From Streptomyces sp. DH41 (GTDB lineage: Bacteria > Actinomycetota > Actinomycetes > Streptomycetales > Streptomycetaceae), in NCBI RefSeq assembly GCF_029813785.1, contig NZ_JARVKY010000018.1:1-64000 (forward strand): DNA of 64,000 nucleotides, read 5' to 3'. Below are positions 1 to 8,752 of the stretch, piece by piece (position 1 is the stretch's first letter; every line of letters starts with the position of its first letter). A program made the translations under genes and the position numbers. A model generated the notes under the pieces. It saw only the letters and a list, made by a program, of their open reading frames with translations. It was not told the DNA's origin and did not search any database.

Positions 1-55
1 CGAGCTGCGAAGCCCCGGGCTGTGGACCCCCGGGCTGGGCAACCCCGGGCCGACA

Positions 56-93
56 CCGGCGGCCGGGACCCCGCGCGGGGTCCCGGCCGCCGG
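56..93. terminator. 38-base perfect palindrome, probable terminator
   Basis: The 38 bases are identical to their own reverse complement and are followed by TTTT, so the transcript would form a very stable GC hairpin. It probably ends the transcript of whatever gene lies left of the window and insulates the gene starting at 176. Confidence 0.7.
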
Positions 94-175
94 TTTTCCG
101 TGGACGGATACGCTGGCTGGTGCCGGCAGCGGCAGCGGCAGCGGACGGACAGCGCGGAGCGGATCGGATCGGAAC

Positions 176-664
176 ATGCGGAAGCCCACCACCCGGATGT
201 GGATCTGGCTGACCGTGGCGGTCGTCGCCGTGACGGGAGGCCTTCTCTACGTCGACAGCCACCGCGTCTCCGCCGCCCCGCACGCGGACGACGCCAAGTG
301 CGACAAGGTCGTCTCCCGCCTCCCGGACGACATACCCGGTGCGTCGCGCGACTGGGCCCTCGGCGACGGCGTCGCTTCCTGGGGTGGCCGGAAGGCGGTG
401 TTCCGCTGCGGCGCCGAAGAGCTGCCGCCGAACATCAACCTCTGTGTCACGGCCGACGGCGTCGACTGGGTCCTGGACGAGGAGCGGCTGGAGCGCGACG
501 GCGTGAGTGTCCTGCGGACGTACGGTCGCTCGCCGGCCGTGGAGTTCACGTACTCCGGTCCGCGCGAGGAAGTGGGCGGCATCCTCGCCACGCTGGACCC
601 CGCCGTGAAGTGGATTCCGCAGGAGCGGAAGTGCGTCGGCCTGGAGGACGCCACCGTCCTGTAG
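176..664 (+). CDS. DUF3515-like membrane-anchored protein
   Basis: A 162-residue protein with a short basic N-terminus followed by one hydrophobic segment (about residues 8-25), so it is probably anchored or exported. The rest is a soluble extracytoplasmic domain with three cysteines. The pattern of an FRCG segment, a VDWV segment and a YGRSPAVEFTY segment resembles the DUF3515 family of actinobacterial membrane proteins, whose function is unknown. It stands alone behind a terminator-like palindrome. The family assignment is by memory of the motif layout only. Confidence 0.6.
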   Translation: MRKPTTRMWIWLTVAVVAVTGGLLYVDSHRVSAAPHADDAKCDKVVSRLPDDIPGASRDWALGDGVASWGGRKAVFRCGAEELPPNINLCVTADGVDWVLDEERLERDGVSVLRTYGRSPAVEFTYSGPREEVGGILATLDPAVKWIPQERKCVGLEDATVL

Positions 665-718
665 CCGTTCGGCCCCCTCCGCCGGGCGCCGGCGTGAGGC
701 CTGGGGTCGGATCGGGGC

Positions 719-943
719 ATGACCGACCGTGAGAGCGGGGGCGCGTCCGAGCGTGGCCGTGCCGCGTTCTGCCAGGGCCCGTACGGCGGCGAGACGGACG
801 CCGGGGCCTGCGGTGACCCCGCCCGCTTCGAGGTCGCCCGGCATCCGCGGGCGCCGCTGCGGGTGTGCCCCGTACATCTGGGGCCGTCCCCGCTGCTGGC
901 GGACGGGGTGCTGTGGCCGCCGGAGATCCGCTTGATCCGGTGA
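719..943 (+). CDS. small hypothetical protein with two cysteine motifs
   Basis: A 74-residue ORF starting at ATG 719 on the same strand as the preceding gene. It contains three cysteines and the segment DPARFEVARHPRAPLRVCPVHLG, which reads like a real folded or metal-binding peptide rather than frame noise. I do not recognise the family. No membrane segment is seen. The ribosome binding site is weak, so the start is uncertain. It could be a conserved Streptomyces orphan or a chance ORF. Confidence 0.4.
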   Translation: MTDRESGGASERGRAAFCQGPYGGETDAGACGDPARFEVARHPRAPLRVCPVHLGPSPLLADGVLWPPEIRLIR

Positions 944-1042
944 GCGCTCGCAGGGGCTCGCGGCCGCCGGGAGTGGTTCACTTGGGTGACCTCGGGCGGC
1001 TCCCGGCCCCTGGGACCAAGGACCGCGAAAGGAAGCAGTACG

Positions 1043-1969
1043 GTGCCCGGACGATCCGACAGCCGCCCCGACAGCCGCTCCGACGCGATGGCTCGGCGGT
1101 TCGAGCAGGACCGGCCCCGGCTGCGGGCGGTCGCGTACCGGATCCTCGGCTCCCTCGGCGAGGCCGACGACGCCCTCCAGGACGCCTGGCTGCGTGCCGA
1201 CCGCGCGGACACCTCCGACGTGGAGAACCCCTCCGGCTGGCTCACCACGGTCGTGGCCCGGGTCTGCCTCAACCTGCTCCGCTCCCGGGACACGCGCCGC
1301 GAGGAGCCCTTGGACGACGGGACGGACCGGGGGCCGGTCGGTGGGGCCCCGCTGTCCGGCGGGCACTCCGTGGTCGACCCGGAGGAGGAGGCGCAGCTCG
1401 CCGAGTCCGTCGGTATCGCGTTGCTGATCGTCCTGGACACCCTGGGCCCCGCCGAGCGGCTCTCCTTCGTCCTGCACGACATGTTCGACGTCCCCTTCGA
1501 CGACATCGCCGCGATGCTCGACAAGACGCCCGCGGCCACCCGCCAGTTGGCCAGCCGTGCCCGCCGCCGGGTCCGGGGCGTCCCCGTGCCCGATGCCGAC
1601 CTGCCCCGCCGGCACCGCGCGGTCGACGCGTATCTGGCGGCCACGCGCGGCGGCGACTTCGACGCGCTGGTCTCCCTGCTCCACCCGGACGTCGTCCTGA
1701 GCGCCGACGCGGCCGTCGTTCCGACGCCCGAGCCCTTCGCGGTCAGCGGTGTGGAGCGGGTGGCCAGGGGAGCGATGGCCTCGATGGGCCGGGCCAGGTC
1801 CGCCGGTGTCGTCCTGGTCGACGGCCGGGCGGGCATGGCGATGGCCGAGAACGGCCGGCTGCGCGTGGTACTCCGCTTCACCTTCGCGGACGACGGTCTC
1901 ATCACCGGCATCGATGTGATCGCGGAGCCGGAACGCCTGAACAAACTGGACATCACGGGCATAAGCTGA
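1043..1969 (+). CDS. ECF sigma factor with SnoaL-like C-terminal domain
   Basis: A 308-residue extracytoplasmic-function sigma factor. Region 2 lies near residues 18-75 (AYRILGSLGEADDALQDAWLR) and region 4 near 125-175 (ERLSFVLHDMF... DDIAAMLDKTPAATRQL). A SnoaL-like domain follows from about residue 190 (AVDAYLAATRGGDFDALVSLL), ending with a PERLNKLDI tail like that of SigJ/ECF41-ECF56 factors. In those groups the tail replaces an anti-sigma factor and modulates activity. The WLPEP motif of ECF41 is not visible, which favours the ECF56-like side. GTG 1043 was chosen because GAAAGGAAG sits just upstream; an upstream in-frame extension to 986 lacks this. The small gene at 2016 follows at 46 bases and may be a partner. 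Confidence 0.88.
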   Translation: MPGRSDSRPDSRSDAMARRFEQDRPRLRAVAYRILGSLGEADDALQDAWLRADRADTSDVENPSGWLTTVVARVCLNLLRSRDTRREEPLDDGTDRGPVGGAPLSGGHSVVDPEEEAQLAESVGIALLIVLDTLGPAERLSFVLHDMFDVPFDDIAAMLDKTPAATRQLASRARRRVRGVPVPDADLPRRHRAVDAYLAATRGGDFDALVSLLHPDVVLSADAAVVPTPEPFAVSGVERVARGAMASMGRARSAGVVLVDGRAGMAMAENGRLRVVLRFTFADDGLITGIDVIAEPERLNKLDITGIS

Positions 1970-2015
1970 GGTCATACACGCCGCGTCGGCAGAGGAAGCG
2001 GAGAAGGTGAGTGCG

Positions 2016-2306
2016 ATGCGCGTGCTGCTCAAGGCGACGCTGGACACGGAGAAGTCGAACGAGCTCATCCGCAGCGGCAAGATGGCGGATGTGATGAGGG
2101 AAGCGCTCGACCACATCAAGCCGGAGGCCGCCTATTTCGGCACCCTCGGCGGTCGACGGACGGCCCTGCTGGTCTTCGACATGCAGGACAGCGCGGACAT
2201 GCCGCCGATCGGTGAACCGTTCTTCCTCGAGATGAACGCCGAGGTCGACGTCTGCCCCATCATGAACGCCGAGGACTTGGGGAAGGGTCTTTCCCGGCTT
2301 CGTTGA
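2016..2306 (+). CDS. conserved small protein of unknown function
   Basis: A 96-residue soluble protein beginning MRVLLKATLDTEKSNELIRSG. Its layout of N-terminal strand, helices and central strand (RTALLVFDMQDSADMP) suggests a small ferredoxin-like alpha/beta fold; this is inference. AGAAGG at 2001-2007 supports ATG 2016 over GTG 2007. It lies directly behind the SnoaL-type ECF sigma gene on the same strand, so co-transcription and a role in the sigma factor response are plausible. The actual function is unknown. Confidence 0.72.
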   Translation: MRVLLKATLDTEKSNELIRSGKMADVMREALDHIKPEAAYFGTLGGRRTALLVFDMQDSADMPPIGEPFFLEMNAEVDVCPIMNAEDLGKGLSRLR

Positions 2307-2323
2307 CCGGCACCGCCACCGGC

Positions 2324-2974
2324 TCAGCTGAAGACGATCATCGATCCCTGCGCCAGGCTCCGCGTGGCCGCCGTGTGCAGGCCCAGCCACACATGGCGCT
2401 CCCGGGCGAAGGGACTGGAGTCGTACGGTGCGGGAACGGCCGGCTCCTCCAGTTCCGTCGGGGCGAGCGGCGGCCGCGGTGGTGCCGGGGGGTTGGCCGG
2501 ATCGATGCCGAGGGCCGGGGCGACGGCCTCCAACTCCCGTAGCAGAGTGTGCGAGGAGCCCAAGGGGCCGCCGCCTGCGAGGAGTTCGTCGTTGGACAGT
2601 GGGTGCGGGAAGTCGACGGGGACGTAGGCGCCCGCGTGGTCGTAGTGCCAGACCAGGTGCGACTGCTGGGCCGTTGCCTCGAACATCTCCAGCAACTGCT
2701 CGTAGTCGCCCCCGAGTTCGTCGACCGGTGTCACCGGCAGTCCGCACACCTGGAGCAGGTACGACCGGCGCAGGAAATGCAGCGCGTCGTAGTCGAAACC
2801 GGCCACCGGGGCGACTTCGCCGGAGAGCCCCGGCATGTACTGGTACACCGGTACCGGTGGCAGCCCGGCCTCGGCCAGCACCTTGTCGTATTGCGCGAGT
2901 TCTTCGGCGAACGGGTTGTCCGGCGTGTGGCACAAGACGTCGACGAGCGGTACCAGCCACAGGTCACAGGCCAA
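2324..2974 (-). CDS. hypothetical protein
   Basis: A soluble protein of about 216 residues, convergent with the ECF sigma operon (18-base gap). The N-terminal half is rich in aromatic and acidic residues (LVWHYDHAGAYVPVDFPHPL). A proline-rich stretch near residues 160-175 separates it from a short C-terminal tail. No recognised domain. A GAGGAG ribosome binding site seven bases upstream favours the TTG at 2974; GTG 2989 would add five residues but has no Shine-Dalgarno sequence. Good GC3 use supports a real gene. Confidence 0.7.
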   Translation of the reverse strand: MACDLWLVPLVDVLCHTPDNPFAEELAQYDKVLAEAGLPPVPVYQYMPGLSGEVAPVAGFDYDALHFLRRSYLLQVCGLPVTPVDELGGDYEQLLEMFEATAQQSHLVWHYDHAGAYVPVDFPHPLSNDELLAGGGPLGSSHTLLRELEAVAPALGIDPANPPAPPRPPLAPTELEEPAVPAPYDSSPFARERHVWLGLHTAATRSLAQGSMIVFS

Positions 2975-3129
2975 AAGAGGGCTCCTCACACAGCACAGTG
3001 GTCAGCGAAGGGAAGCGTAGTCGGTGTGCGTCCGGTACGTAGTCGGTGCGCGTTGCGTGCAGTTCCCATACCCATCTGGGGCCGGACCACGACACGCCGG
3101 GCGTTGGTCATCCGCCCGGCGTACACCGG

Positions 3130-3831
3130 TCATCCGCCGGCGAGCCGCTCGATGAGGGCGAGCGAGTGGGCGTTGTACGCGTCGACGAGCGAGCGCGCGG
3201 CCGGGGCGTCGCGGCGGGCGAGGGCGTCGACCAGCTCGGTGTGCTCGGACCACAGCGCGCCGCGCAGATCGCTGAGCCGGCGCAGGTGCTGCACCGTGCA
3301 CACCCAGCTCTGCACGCGCAGCCGGTGCAGGAAGTCGGACAGGTGGCGGTTGCCGAACAGGATGGCCAGCTCGCGCCAGAACCGCAGGTCGTAGCCGATG
3401 AGGACGGTCAGGTCGCCGGCCGCGGCGGCGCGCTGTGCCTCCTCGCCGCGCCGTCGGACCCCCGCGAGGGCGGCGGCGATCCGCGGGTCGTCGGGGTCCG
3501 GGCCGCCCCTGCGGTCGTCGATGAGGACGAGGAACATCCCGTCGGTGACGAGGCCGCGGGCCTCGATCATGCCGCGGAAGTCGTCGACCGAGTACTCGTG
3601 CACGCGGAAGCCGCGGTGGTGGTCGGCGTCGAGGAGCCCCTGCGCGGACAGGTCGACCAGTGCCTCCCGTACGGGCGTCGCGGAGACCCCGTACTGCTCG
3701 GCGATCTCCTTGACCGTGAACTCCTGCCCCGGCTGGAGCCGACCCGCCAGCACCTCGTCGCGGAGCGCGTCGGCGATCTGCTGCCGCAGGGTGCTGCGCG
3801 TGACGGCACCGGTGCCGCTGGGGCCGGGCAT
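3130..3831 (-). CDS. GntR family (FadR-type) transcriptional regulator
   Basis: A 233-residue regulator. A winged helix-turn-helix lies near residues 14-75 (LRQQIADALRDEVLAGRLQPGQEF, then EIAEQYGVSATPVREALVDL). It is followed by an all-helical FCD-type ligand domain ending NAHSLALIERL. ATG 3831 has GAGGAGA upstream; the longer ORF to 3924 would run through the operator repeats. The gene lies downstream of a class III aminotransferase on the same strand, separated by 138 bases containing three copies of a probable operator. Autoregulation, and control in response to an amine or amino acid, is the likely arrangement. Confidence 0.88.
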   Translation of the reverse strand: MPGPSGTGAVTRSTLRQQIADALRDEVLAGRLQPGQEFTVKEIAEQYGVSATPVREALVDLSAQGLLDADHHRGFRVHEYSVDDFRGMIEARGLVTDGMFLVLIDDRRGGPDPDDPRIAAALAGVRRRGEEAQRAAAAGDLTVLIGYDLRFWRELAILFGNRHLSDFLHRLRVQSWVCTVQHLRRLSDLRGALWSEHTELVDALARRDAPAARSLVDAYNAHSLALIERLAGG

Positions 3832-3859
3832 GGTCGGGCGTCTCCTCGTGGCGTCCGGG

Positions 3860-3923
3860 TGGCGTGCTCGTCCACACGTCTGTGGCGTGCTCGTACACAT
3901 GTCTACCGTGTACGAGCACGCCA
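3860..3923. promoter_or_regulatory. triple operator upstream of the GntR gene
   Basis: TGGCGTGCTCGTACAC at 3883-3898 and its exact reverse complement at 3908-3923 form a 16-base inverted repeat with a 9-base spacer. A third copy with one change (CCAC for ACAC) is at 3860-3875. They sit immediately before the GntR start, so GntR autoregulation is the simplest reading. Confidence 0.75.
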
Positions 3924-3969
3924 CCTTACGCGCTCGGGTCCCTCACCCTGCCCGCGAGCGGGCAGGCCC

Positions 3970-5325
3970 TTACTCGGTGTACTCGTCCGCCACGGACAGT
4001 GCCGTGTCCAGGACCGCCAGGCCCTCCTTCAGTTCGGCCTCGGAGATGTTGCACGGCGGCACGACGTGGGTCCGGTTCATGTTCACGAACGGCCATACGC
4101 CGTGGGTCTTGGCGGAGGCGGCGAACGCGGACATCGCGGTGGCGTCCTGCCCGGTGGCGTTGTAGGGGACCAGCGGCTCCCGGGTCTCCCGGTTCCGCAC
4201 CAGCTCCAGTGCCCAGAACATGCCGGTGCCGCGCACCTCGCCCACGCTCGGGTGGCGCTCGGCCAGCTCCCGCAGTGCCGGTCCGACGACGTCGGTCCCG
4301 AGCCGGGCGGCGTGCTCGACGATGCCCTCCTCCGTCATGACGTTGATCGTGGCGACGGCCGCGGCGCAGGCCAGCGGGTGCCCGGAGTAGGTCAGCCCGC
4401 CGGGGTAGGGCCGCTCGGCGAACGTCTCGGCGATCCGCGCGGAGATCGCGACGCCGCCCAGCGGGACGTAGCCCGAGTTCACGCCCTTGGCGAAGGTCAT
4501 CAGGTCGGGCACGACGTCGTACAGGTCCGCCGCGAACCACGTGCCGGTCCGGCCGAATCCGGCCATGACCTCGTCGAGCACGAAGACGATCCCGTACTTG
4601 TCGCAGATCTCGCGGACTCCGGCCAGGTAACCGGCCGGCGGGGTCATGATCCCCGCCGTGCCCGGGATCGTCTCCAGGATGATCGCGGCGATCGTCCCCG
4701 GTCCCTCGAAGGCGATCGTCGTCTCCAGGTGTTCCAGTGCCCGCGCGCACTCCTGCTCCTCGGTCTCGGCGTAGAAGCGCGAGCGGTAGAGGAAGGGCGC
4801 CCAGAAGTGCACGGCACCGGCCGTTCCGCTGTCCGAGGCCCAGCGGCGCGGGTCGCCGGTGAGGTTGATCGCCTGCTGGGTGCCGCCGTGGTACGAGCGG
4901 TACGCCGACAGCACCTTCGGCCGCCCGGTGTGCAGCCGGGCCATGCGCACGGCGTGCTCCACGGCGTCCGCGCCCGCGTTGGTGAAGAAGATCTTGTCCA
5001 GGTCGCCGGGTGTCCGCTCGGCGATCAGCCGGGCCGCCTCCGAGCGCGCCTCGATGGCGAACGCGGGCGCGAAGGTGGTCATCTTCGCCGCCTGCTCCTG
5101 GATCGCGGCGACGACCTTCGGGTGCTGGTAGCCGATGTTGGTGTAGACGAGCCCGCTGGCGAAGTCGAGGTAGCGCTTGCCTTCGTAGTCCCAGAAGTAC
5201 GACCCCTCGGCGCCGGCGACGGCGAGCGGGTCGATGAGCTCCTGCGCGGACCAGGAGTGGAAGACGTGCGCACGGTCCGCGGCCTTCACGGCGGCGCCGG
5301 CCTGGGGATGGGGCTGAGGGGTCAT
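3970..5325 (-). CDS. class III PLP-dependent aminotransferase
   Basis: A 451-residue fold-type I aminotransferase of the omega-amino acid class. Visible landmarks are FFTNAGADAVEHAVRMAR (cofactor-phosphate region, about residue 117), YHGGTQQ (around 145), FVLDEVMAGFGRTG (PLP aspartate, around 250) and TFAKGVNSGYVPLGG with the Schiff-base lysine near 280. Length is normal for taurine/beta-alanine/putrescine-type transaminases. It would move an amino group from a terminal amine to pyruvate or 2-oxoglutarate; substrate cannot be read from sequence. The GntR gene follows 138 bases downstream and probably controls the pair. Confidence 0.9.
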   Translation of the reverse strand: MTPQPHPQAGAAVKAADRAHVFHSWSAQELIDPLAVAGAEGSYFWDYEGKRYLDFASGLVYTNIGYQHPKVVAAIQEQAAKMTTFAPAFAIEARSEAARLIAERTPGDLDKIFFTNAGADAVEHAVRMARLHTGRPKVLSAYRSYHGGTQQAINLTGDPRRWASDSGTAGAVHFWAPFLYRSRFYAETEEQECARALEHLETTIAFEGPGTIAAIILETIPGTAGIMTPPAGYLAGVREICDKYGIVFVLDEVMAGFGRTGTWFAADLYDVVPDLMTFAKGVNSGYVPLGGVAISARIAETFAERPYPGGLTYSGHPLACAAAVATINVMTEEGIVEHAARLGTDVVGPALRELAERHPSVGEVRGTGMFWALELVRNRETREPLVPYNATGQDATAMSAFAASAKTHGVWPFVNMNRTHVVPPCNISEAELKEGLAVLDTALSVADEYTE

Positions 5326-5449
5326 GCGGCCGAGGGTAGATGTCCGCGATGCGGAAACGGAATCGGCGTCCTGTCTGCGGTAGGGGACTTTCCGCGACAG
5401 GTTGTCGACGGGGCGGGGGCGTGCGGGAGGAGGCCGGTGTGGACATTAT

Positions 5450-5475
5450 TGACAGCAAGCTGTCGAGATGACAGC
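5450..5475. promoter_or_regulatory. probable MarR operator
   Basis: TGACAGC at 5450-5456, its inverse GCTGTC at 5459-5464, and a further TGACAGC at 5469-5475 lie about 55-80 bases before the DJ-1-like gene whose operon ends with a MarR repressor. Spacing and symmetry fit a MarR-type dimer site. Confidence 0.6.
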
Positions 5476-5528
5476 CTTCTGTCGTACGGTCATACGGCCT
5501 CGTGCTCACCGCACCCGCTGGAGGATTC

Positions 5529-6140
5529 ATGAACGGCACCCGCAAGCCCGTCCACCTCGCTGTGTACGACACCCTGGCCGACTGGGAGACCGGGCACGCG
5601 ACGGCTCATCTGGCCCGCGCCGGATACCCGGTCCGTACCGTCGGCCCCACCACCGACTCCGTCACGAGCATCGGCGGTCTGCGCGTCCAGCCGGACCTGG
5701 CCCTGGCCGGCCTGCGCCCCGAGGACAGCTCCCTGCTGGTCCTCCCGGGCGCCGACCTCTGGGACGCGGGCGACGACCTCGCCCCCTTCGCCCGTACCGC
5801 TCGTGCCTTCCTGGACGCGGGGGTGCCCGTCGCCGCCATCTGTGGTGCGACCGCCGGGCTGGCCCGCGAGGGCCTGCTCGACGACCGCGCGCACACCAGC
5901 GCCGTCTCCTTCTACCTGGCGGCGACCGGCTACGCGGGCGGCGGGCGGTACGTGGAGGCCGACGCGGTCACCGACGGCGGCCTGGTCACCGCCGGGCCCA
6001 CCGAGCCGGTCGCCTTCGCCCGGGAGGTCCTCGGCCTGCTCGGGGCGTACGAGGGTGAGGTGCTGGACGCCTGGTACCGGCTGTTCCACGACTCCGACCC
6101 GCAGGCGTACGCCGTGCTGGAGAAGGCGGGTGCCGAGTGA
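5529..6140 (+). CDS. DJ-1/PfpI family protein (class I glutamine amidotransferase-like)
   Basis: A 203-residue flavodoxin-like protein beginning KPVHLAVYDTLADWETGHA, typical of the YdeA/PfpI branch of the DJ-1 superfamily. The nucleophile elbow is VAAICGATAGLA with the cysteine at about residue 101. Members act as chaperones, glyoxalases, or stress proteins; which one applies is not decidable here. A ribosome binding site (GGAGG) precedes ATG 5529. The MarR gene overlaps its stop by four bases, so both proteins are made from one transcript under the TGACAGC operator. Confidence 0.87.
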   Translation: MNGTRKPVHLAVYDTLADWETGHATAHLARAGYPVRTVGPTTDSVTSIGGLRVQPDLALAGLRPEDSSLLVLPGADLWDAGDDLAPFARTARAFLDAGVPVAAICGATAGLAREGLLDDRAHTSAVSFYLAATGYAGGGRYVEADAVTDGGLVTAGPTEPVAFAREVLGLLGAYEGEVLDAWYRLFHDSDPQAYAVLEKAGAE

Positions 6141-6601
6141 GCCGGGAGCGTCAGGACCTGCTCAGCCGCAGCGCCCTCGGCGTCTTCAGGCTCAACGGCC
6201 AGTTCCTCGCGGTGGCCGAGGAACTGGCCCGCCCCGCCGGGCTCACCGCGGCGTGGTGGCAGGTGCTCGGCGCGGTGCTGCGCGAGCCGCTGCCCGTCTC
6301 CGGTGTCGCGCGGGCGATGGGCATCACCCGGCAGAGCGTGCAGCGCATCGCCGACCTCCTGGTGGAGCGCGGCCTCGCCGAGTACCGGCCCAACCCGGCC
6401 CACCGCCGTGCCAAGCTCCTCGCGCCGACCCGGGCGGGCCGCGCGGCCGTCTCCCGCATCGGCCCCGGGCACGCCGCCCTCGCCGACCGGCTGGCCGAGG
6501 CCTACGGGTCCGAGGCGGAACTCGCCGCGGCGGTCGAGGCACTCGAACGCCTGTCGAAGGCGCTGGAAGCTCTCGGTGACCCGCCTGTTACGGAACCGTA
6601 G
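6137..6601 (+). CDS. MarR family transcriptional regulator
   Basis: A 154-residue winged-helix regulator. The recognition region is VARAMGITRQSVQRIADLLVERGLAEY (about residues 55-82), followed by a wing with HRRAKLLAPTRAG, flanked by dimerisation helices. GTG 6137 overlaps the stop of the DJ-1-like gene (GTGA), implying translational coupling. It is likely an autorepressor acting on the inverted repeats at 5450-5475; its ligand is unknown. Confidence 0.87.
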   Translation: MSRERQDLLSRSALGVFRLNGQFLAVAEELARPAGLTAAWWQVLGAVLREPLPVSGVARAMGITRQSVQRIADLLVERGLAEYRPNPAHRRAKLLAPTRAGRAAVSRIGPGHAALADRLAEAYGSEAELAAAVEALERLSKALEALGDPPVTEP

Positions 6602-6688
6602 AGCCGGACCGGCTCGTCGCACGGTCGCCCCGCACTATCTTGGGTCTGTTGCTCACGTGGGTTCACGTGCGGGGGAAGGCGGCGCGAC

Positions 6689-8626
6689 ATGGAGAAGCTC
6701 GGGGGCGGGGACCCGCGGCGGATCGGCGTTTACCGGCTGCTGGCGCGGCTCGGTGCGGGCGGTATGGGCCAGGTCTATCTGGCCCGCTCGGACCGCGGAC
6801 GCACGGTCGCCGTCAAGCTGGTGCGCGAGGAACTGGCCGCGCAGGAGGAGTTCCGGGCGCGGTTCCGGCAGGAGGTCCAGTCGGCGCGGCGGGTCGGCGG
6901 GTACTGGACGGCGCCCGTGCTGGACGCCGACACCGAGGCCGCCGTCCCGTGGGTCGCCACCGGGTACGTCGCGGGCCCCAGTCTCCAGCAGGTCGTCGGG
7001 CACGACCACGGCGCCCTGCCGGAGCGGTCGGTACGGACCCTGAGTGCCGGTCTCGCCCACGCGCTCCAGGACATCCACGCCGCCGGGATCGTGCACCGCG
7101 ACCTCAAGCCGTCCAACGTGCTCGTCACCATCGACGGCCCCCGGGTCATCGACTTCGGTATCGCGCGGGCCCTGGAGACGGTCACCGACGGCGGGCTCAC
7201 CCGCCCCGGCGCGCTCGTCGGCTCGCCGGGGTTCATGGCGCCCGAGCAGGTGCGCGGTGACCGCATCACGCCCGCGTGCGACGTCTTCTGCCTCGGTTCG
7301 ATCCTCGCGTACGCCGCCACCGGCGAGCTGCCCTTCGGCACCGCCAACAGCGGCGTGCACGCTCTGATGTTCCGCATCGCGCAGGAGGAACCGGACCTGG
7401 ACGGTGTGCCCGAGGGCATCGCCGACCTCGTACGCGACTGCCTGAAGAAGGACCCCGCCGCCCGCCCCGGCCTCGCCGAGGTCCTCGAGCGCACGGGCGC
7501 GCAGGACACGGTCGCCGAAGGCCGCTCCCGTGACCCCTGGCTGCCCAGCGCGCTGGTGGCCCAGCTGGGCCGGCACGCGGTACGGCTGCTGGACACCGAG
7601 AACCCGGAGAACCCGGAGAACCCGGAGAACCCGGAGAACCCGGAGACACCGCAGACGCCGGGCGCGGCGGGAGCCGCCGAACCGAAGCCGGACGCCCCGA
7701 ACTCGTCCCCGGCCGCCTCGCCCTCCGCGGAGCGGGAACCGGCGGAAGGACCGCCACCCCCGCGCGATCCGGGCAGTGGCGGCGGAGCGCCGCTGGACCA
7801 CCTCCCCACACTCGTCGCGGGCCGGCACCCCCCGACACCCCCGCCCGCGCACGGCCACCCCGAGCACCCCCATCCCCAGCCGCAGCAGCCCGCCCACGGC
7901 TACGGCCCGGCCCCGGCCTGGACCGCGCCACCCGGGTATCACCCGCCGTACGGCGGCCCCGGCTCGACCCCGCCCTACGGCCCTCCGCCCTATGGGCCCC
8001 AGCCGTACGGCCCGCCGCCCGAGCAGCCCCGCAGTGGCCGCTCCACCGCGCTGCTGATCGTGGTCGCCCTGGTCGTCGCGCTGGGCGCCGGAGGCTCGGT
8101 CTACGCCCTGATGAGCGGGGACGAAGACGGTGGCAACCGGGCCGGCGACGACCGGACGAACACCAGTACCGCCACGGCCGGCGCGCCCCAGGACCCGGAC
8201 CCCGGTACGGACGGCTCGGCGCCGACGACCGAGGCCGGCCAGCCGACGACGCCCAGCCCGTCGCCGACCCAGGACGGCACGATCCCGACGGAGTACCTGG
8301 GCACCTGGGCGACGACCATCGACAACGCGTCCGGCGTCCACCCGCGGCGGCTGACCATCCAGCAGGGCGACGTGGGCGACACGGTCCTGTCACTCGTCGC
8401 CGACGGCCCCTCCGGCAACGGCTCCTACCACTGCGTCTTCGAGGCCGACCTGTCCAGCGCGCCGGGCCCCGACGGCCCTCTGGACCTCGGCCCCTCCACG
8501 GTGACGGTGGGCCCCTCCGCCTCCTGCACCCCGGGCGAACCCACCCGGGTCACCCTCCTGCCGAACGGCACCCTGACACGCACCAACACCAGCAACGGCG
8601 AAACGCTGACCTACCGACGCCAGTAG
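6689..8626 (+). CDS. membrane Ser/Thr protein kinase (PknB-like) with unknown extracellular domain
   Basis: A 645-residue Hanks-type kinase. Kinase landmarks: GAGGMGQVYLARS (glycine loop, about 22-34), AVKLV (ATP lysine), HRDLKPSNVL (catalytic loop, about 137), DFGIA and GSPGFMAPEQ (activation loop). Then comes a linker with five NPE repeats (bases 7601-7645) and a long Pro/Gly/Tyr-rich segment. One membrane helix (STALLIVVALVVALGAGG, about 453-470) and an extracytoplasmic domain of about 155 residues with two cysteines follow. There are no PASTA repeats, so the sensed signal differs from PknB. It would phosphorylate proteins in response to an envelope signal. Confidence 0.93.
   Translation: MEKLGGGDPRRIGVYRLLARLGAGGMGQVYLARSDRGRTVAVKLVREELAAQEEFRARFRQEVQSARRVGGYWTAPVLDADTEAAVPWVATGYVAGPSLQQVVGHDHGALPERSVRTLSAGLAHALQDIHAAGIVHRDLKPSNVLVTIDGPRVIDFGIARALETVTDGGLTRPGALVGSPGFMAPEQVRGDRITPACDVFCLGSILAYAATGELPFGTANSGVHALMFRIAQEEPDLDGVPEGIADLVRDCLKKDPAARPGLAEVLERTGAQDTVAEGRSRDPWLPSALVAQLGRHAVRLLDTENPENPENPENPENPETPQTPGAAGAAEPKPDAPNSSPAASPSAEREPAEGPPPPRDPGSGGGAPLDHLPTLVAGRHPPTPPPAHGHPEHPHPQPQQPAHGYGPAPAWTAPPGYHPPYGGPGSTPPYGPPPYGPQPYGPPPEQPRSGRSTALLIVVALVVALGAGGSVYALMSGDEDGGNRAGDDRTNTSTATAGAPQDPDPGTDGSAPTTEAGQPTTPSPSPTQDGTIPTEYLGTWATTIDNASGVHPRRLTIQQGDVGDTVLSLVADGPSGNGSYHCVFEADLSSAPGPDGPLDLGPSTVTVGPSASCTPGEPTRVTLLPNGTLTRTNTSNGETLTYRRQ
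7601..7645 (+). repeat. five tandem 9-base repeats inside the kinase gene
   Basis: Five exact copies of AACCCGGAG encode (Asn-Pro-Glu)5 in the juxtamembrane linker. Copy-number change would alter linker length without breaking the frame. Confidence 0.85.
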
Positions 8627-8752
8627 CAGCCCTGGCCACGTGATCTTTTTCGCGGTCCTGCAAGAGGGCCGCTGGCCTCCGGGCCCGGCCCACACCCACG
8701 CCGGGCACCGGGAAACGCCGAACACCGCCCCCACCTCACCGCGCAGCCCACC

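Noticed and set aside
247..1962. Long minus-strand frame of 571 codons
   Set aside because: It is antisense to the DUF3515-like and ECF sigma genes; its translation is Arg/Ser/Pro-rich with no domain.
3046..5532. Plus-strand frame of 828 codons
   Set aside because: A shadow of the GntR and aminotransferase genes on the minus strand; typical of high-GC antisense frames.
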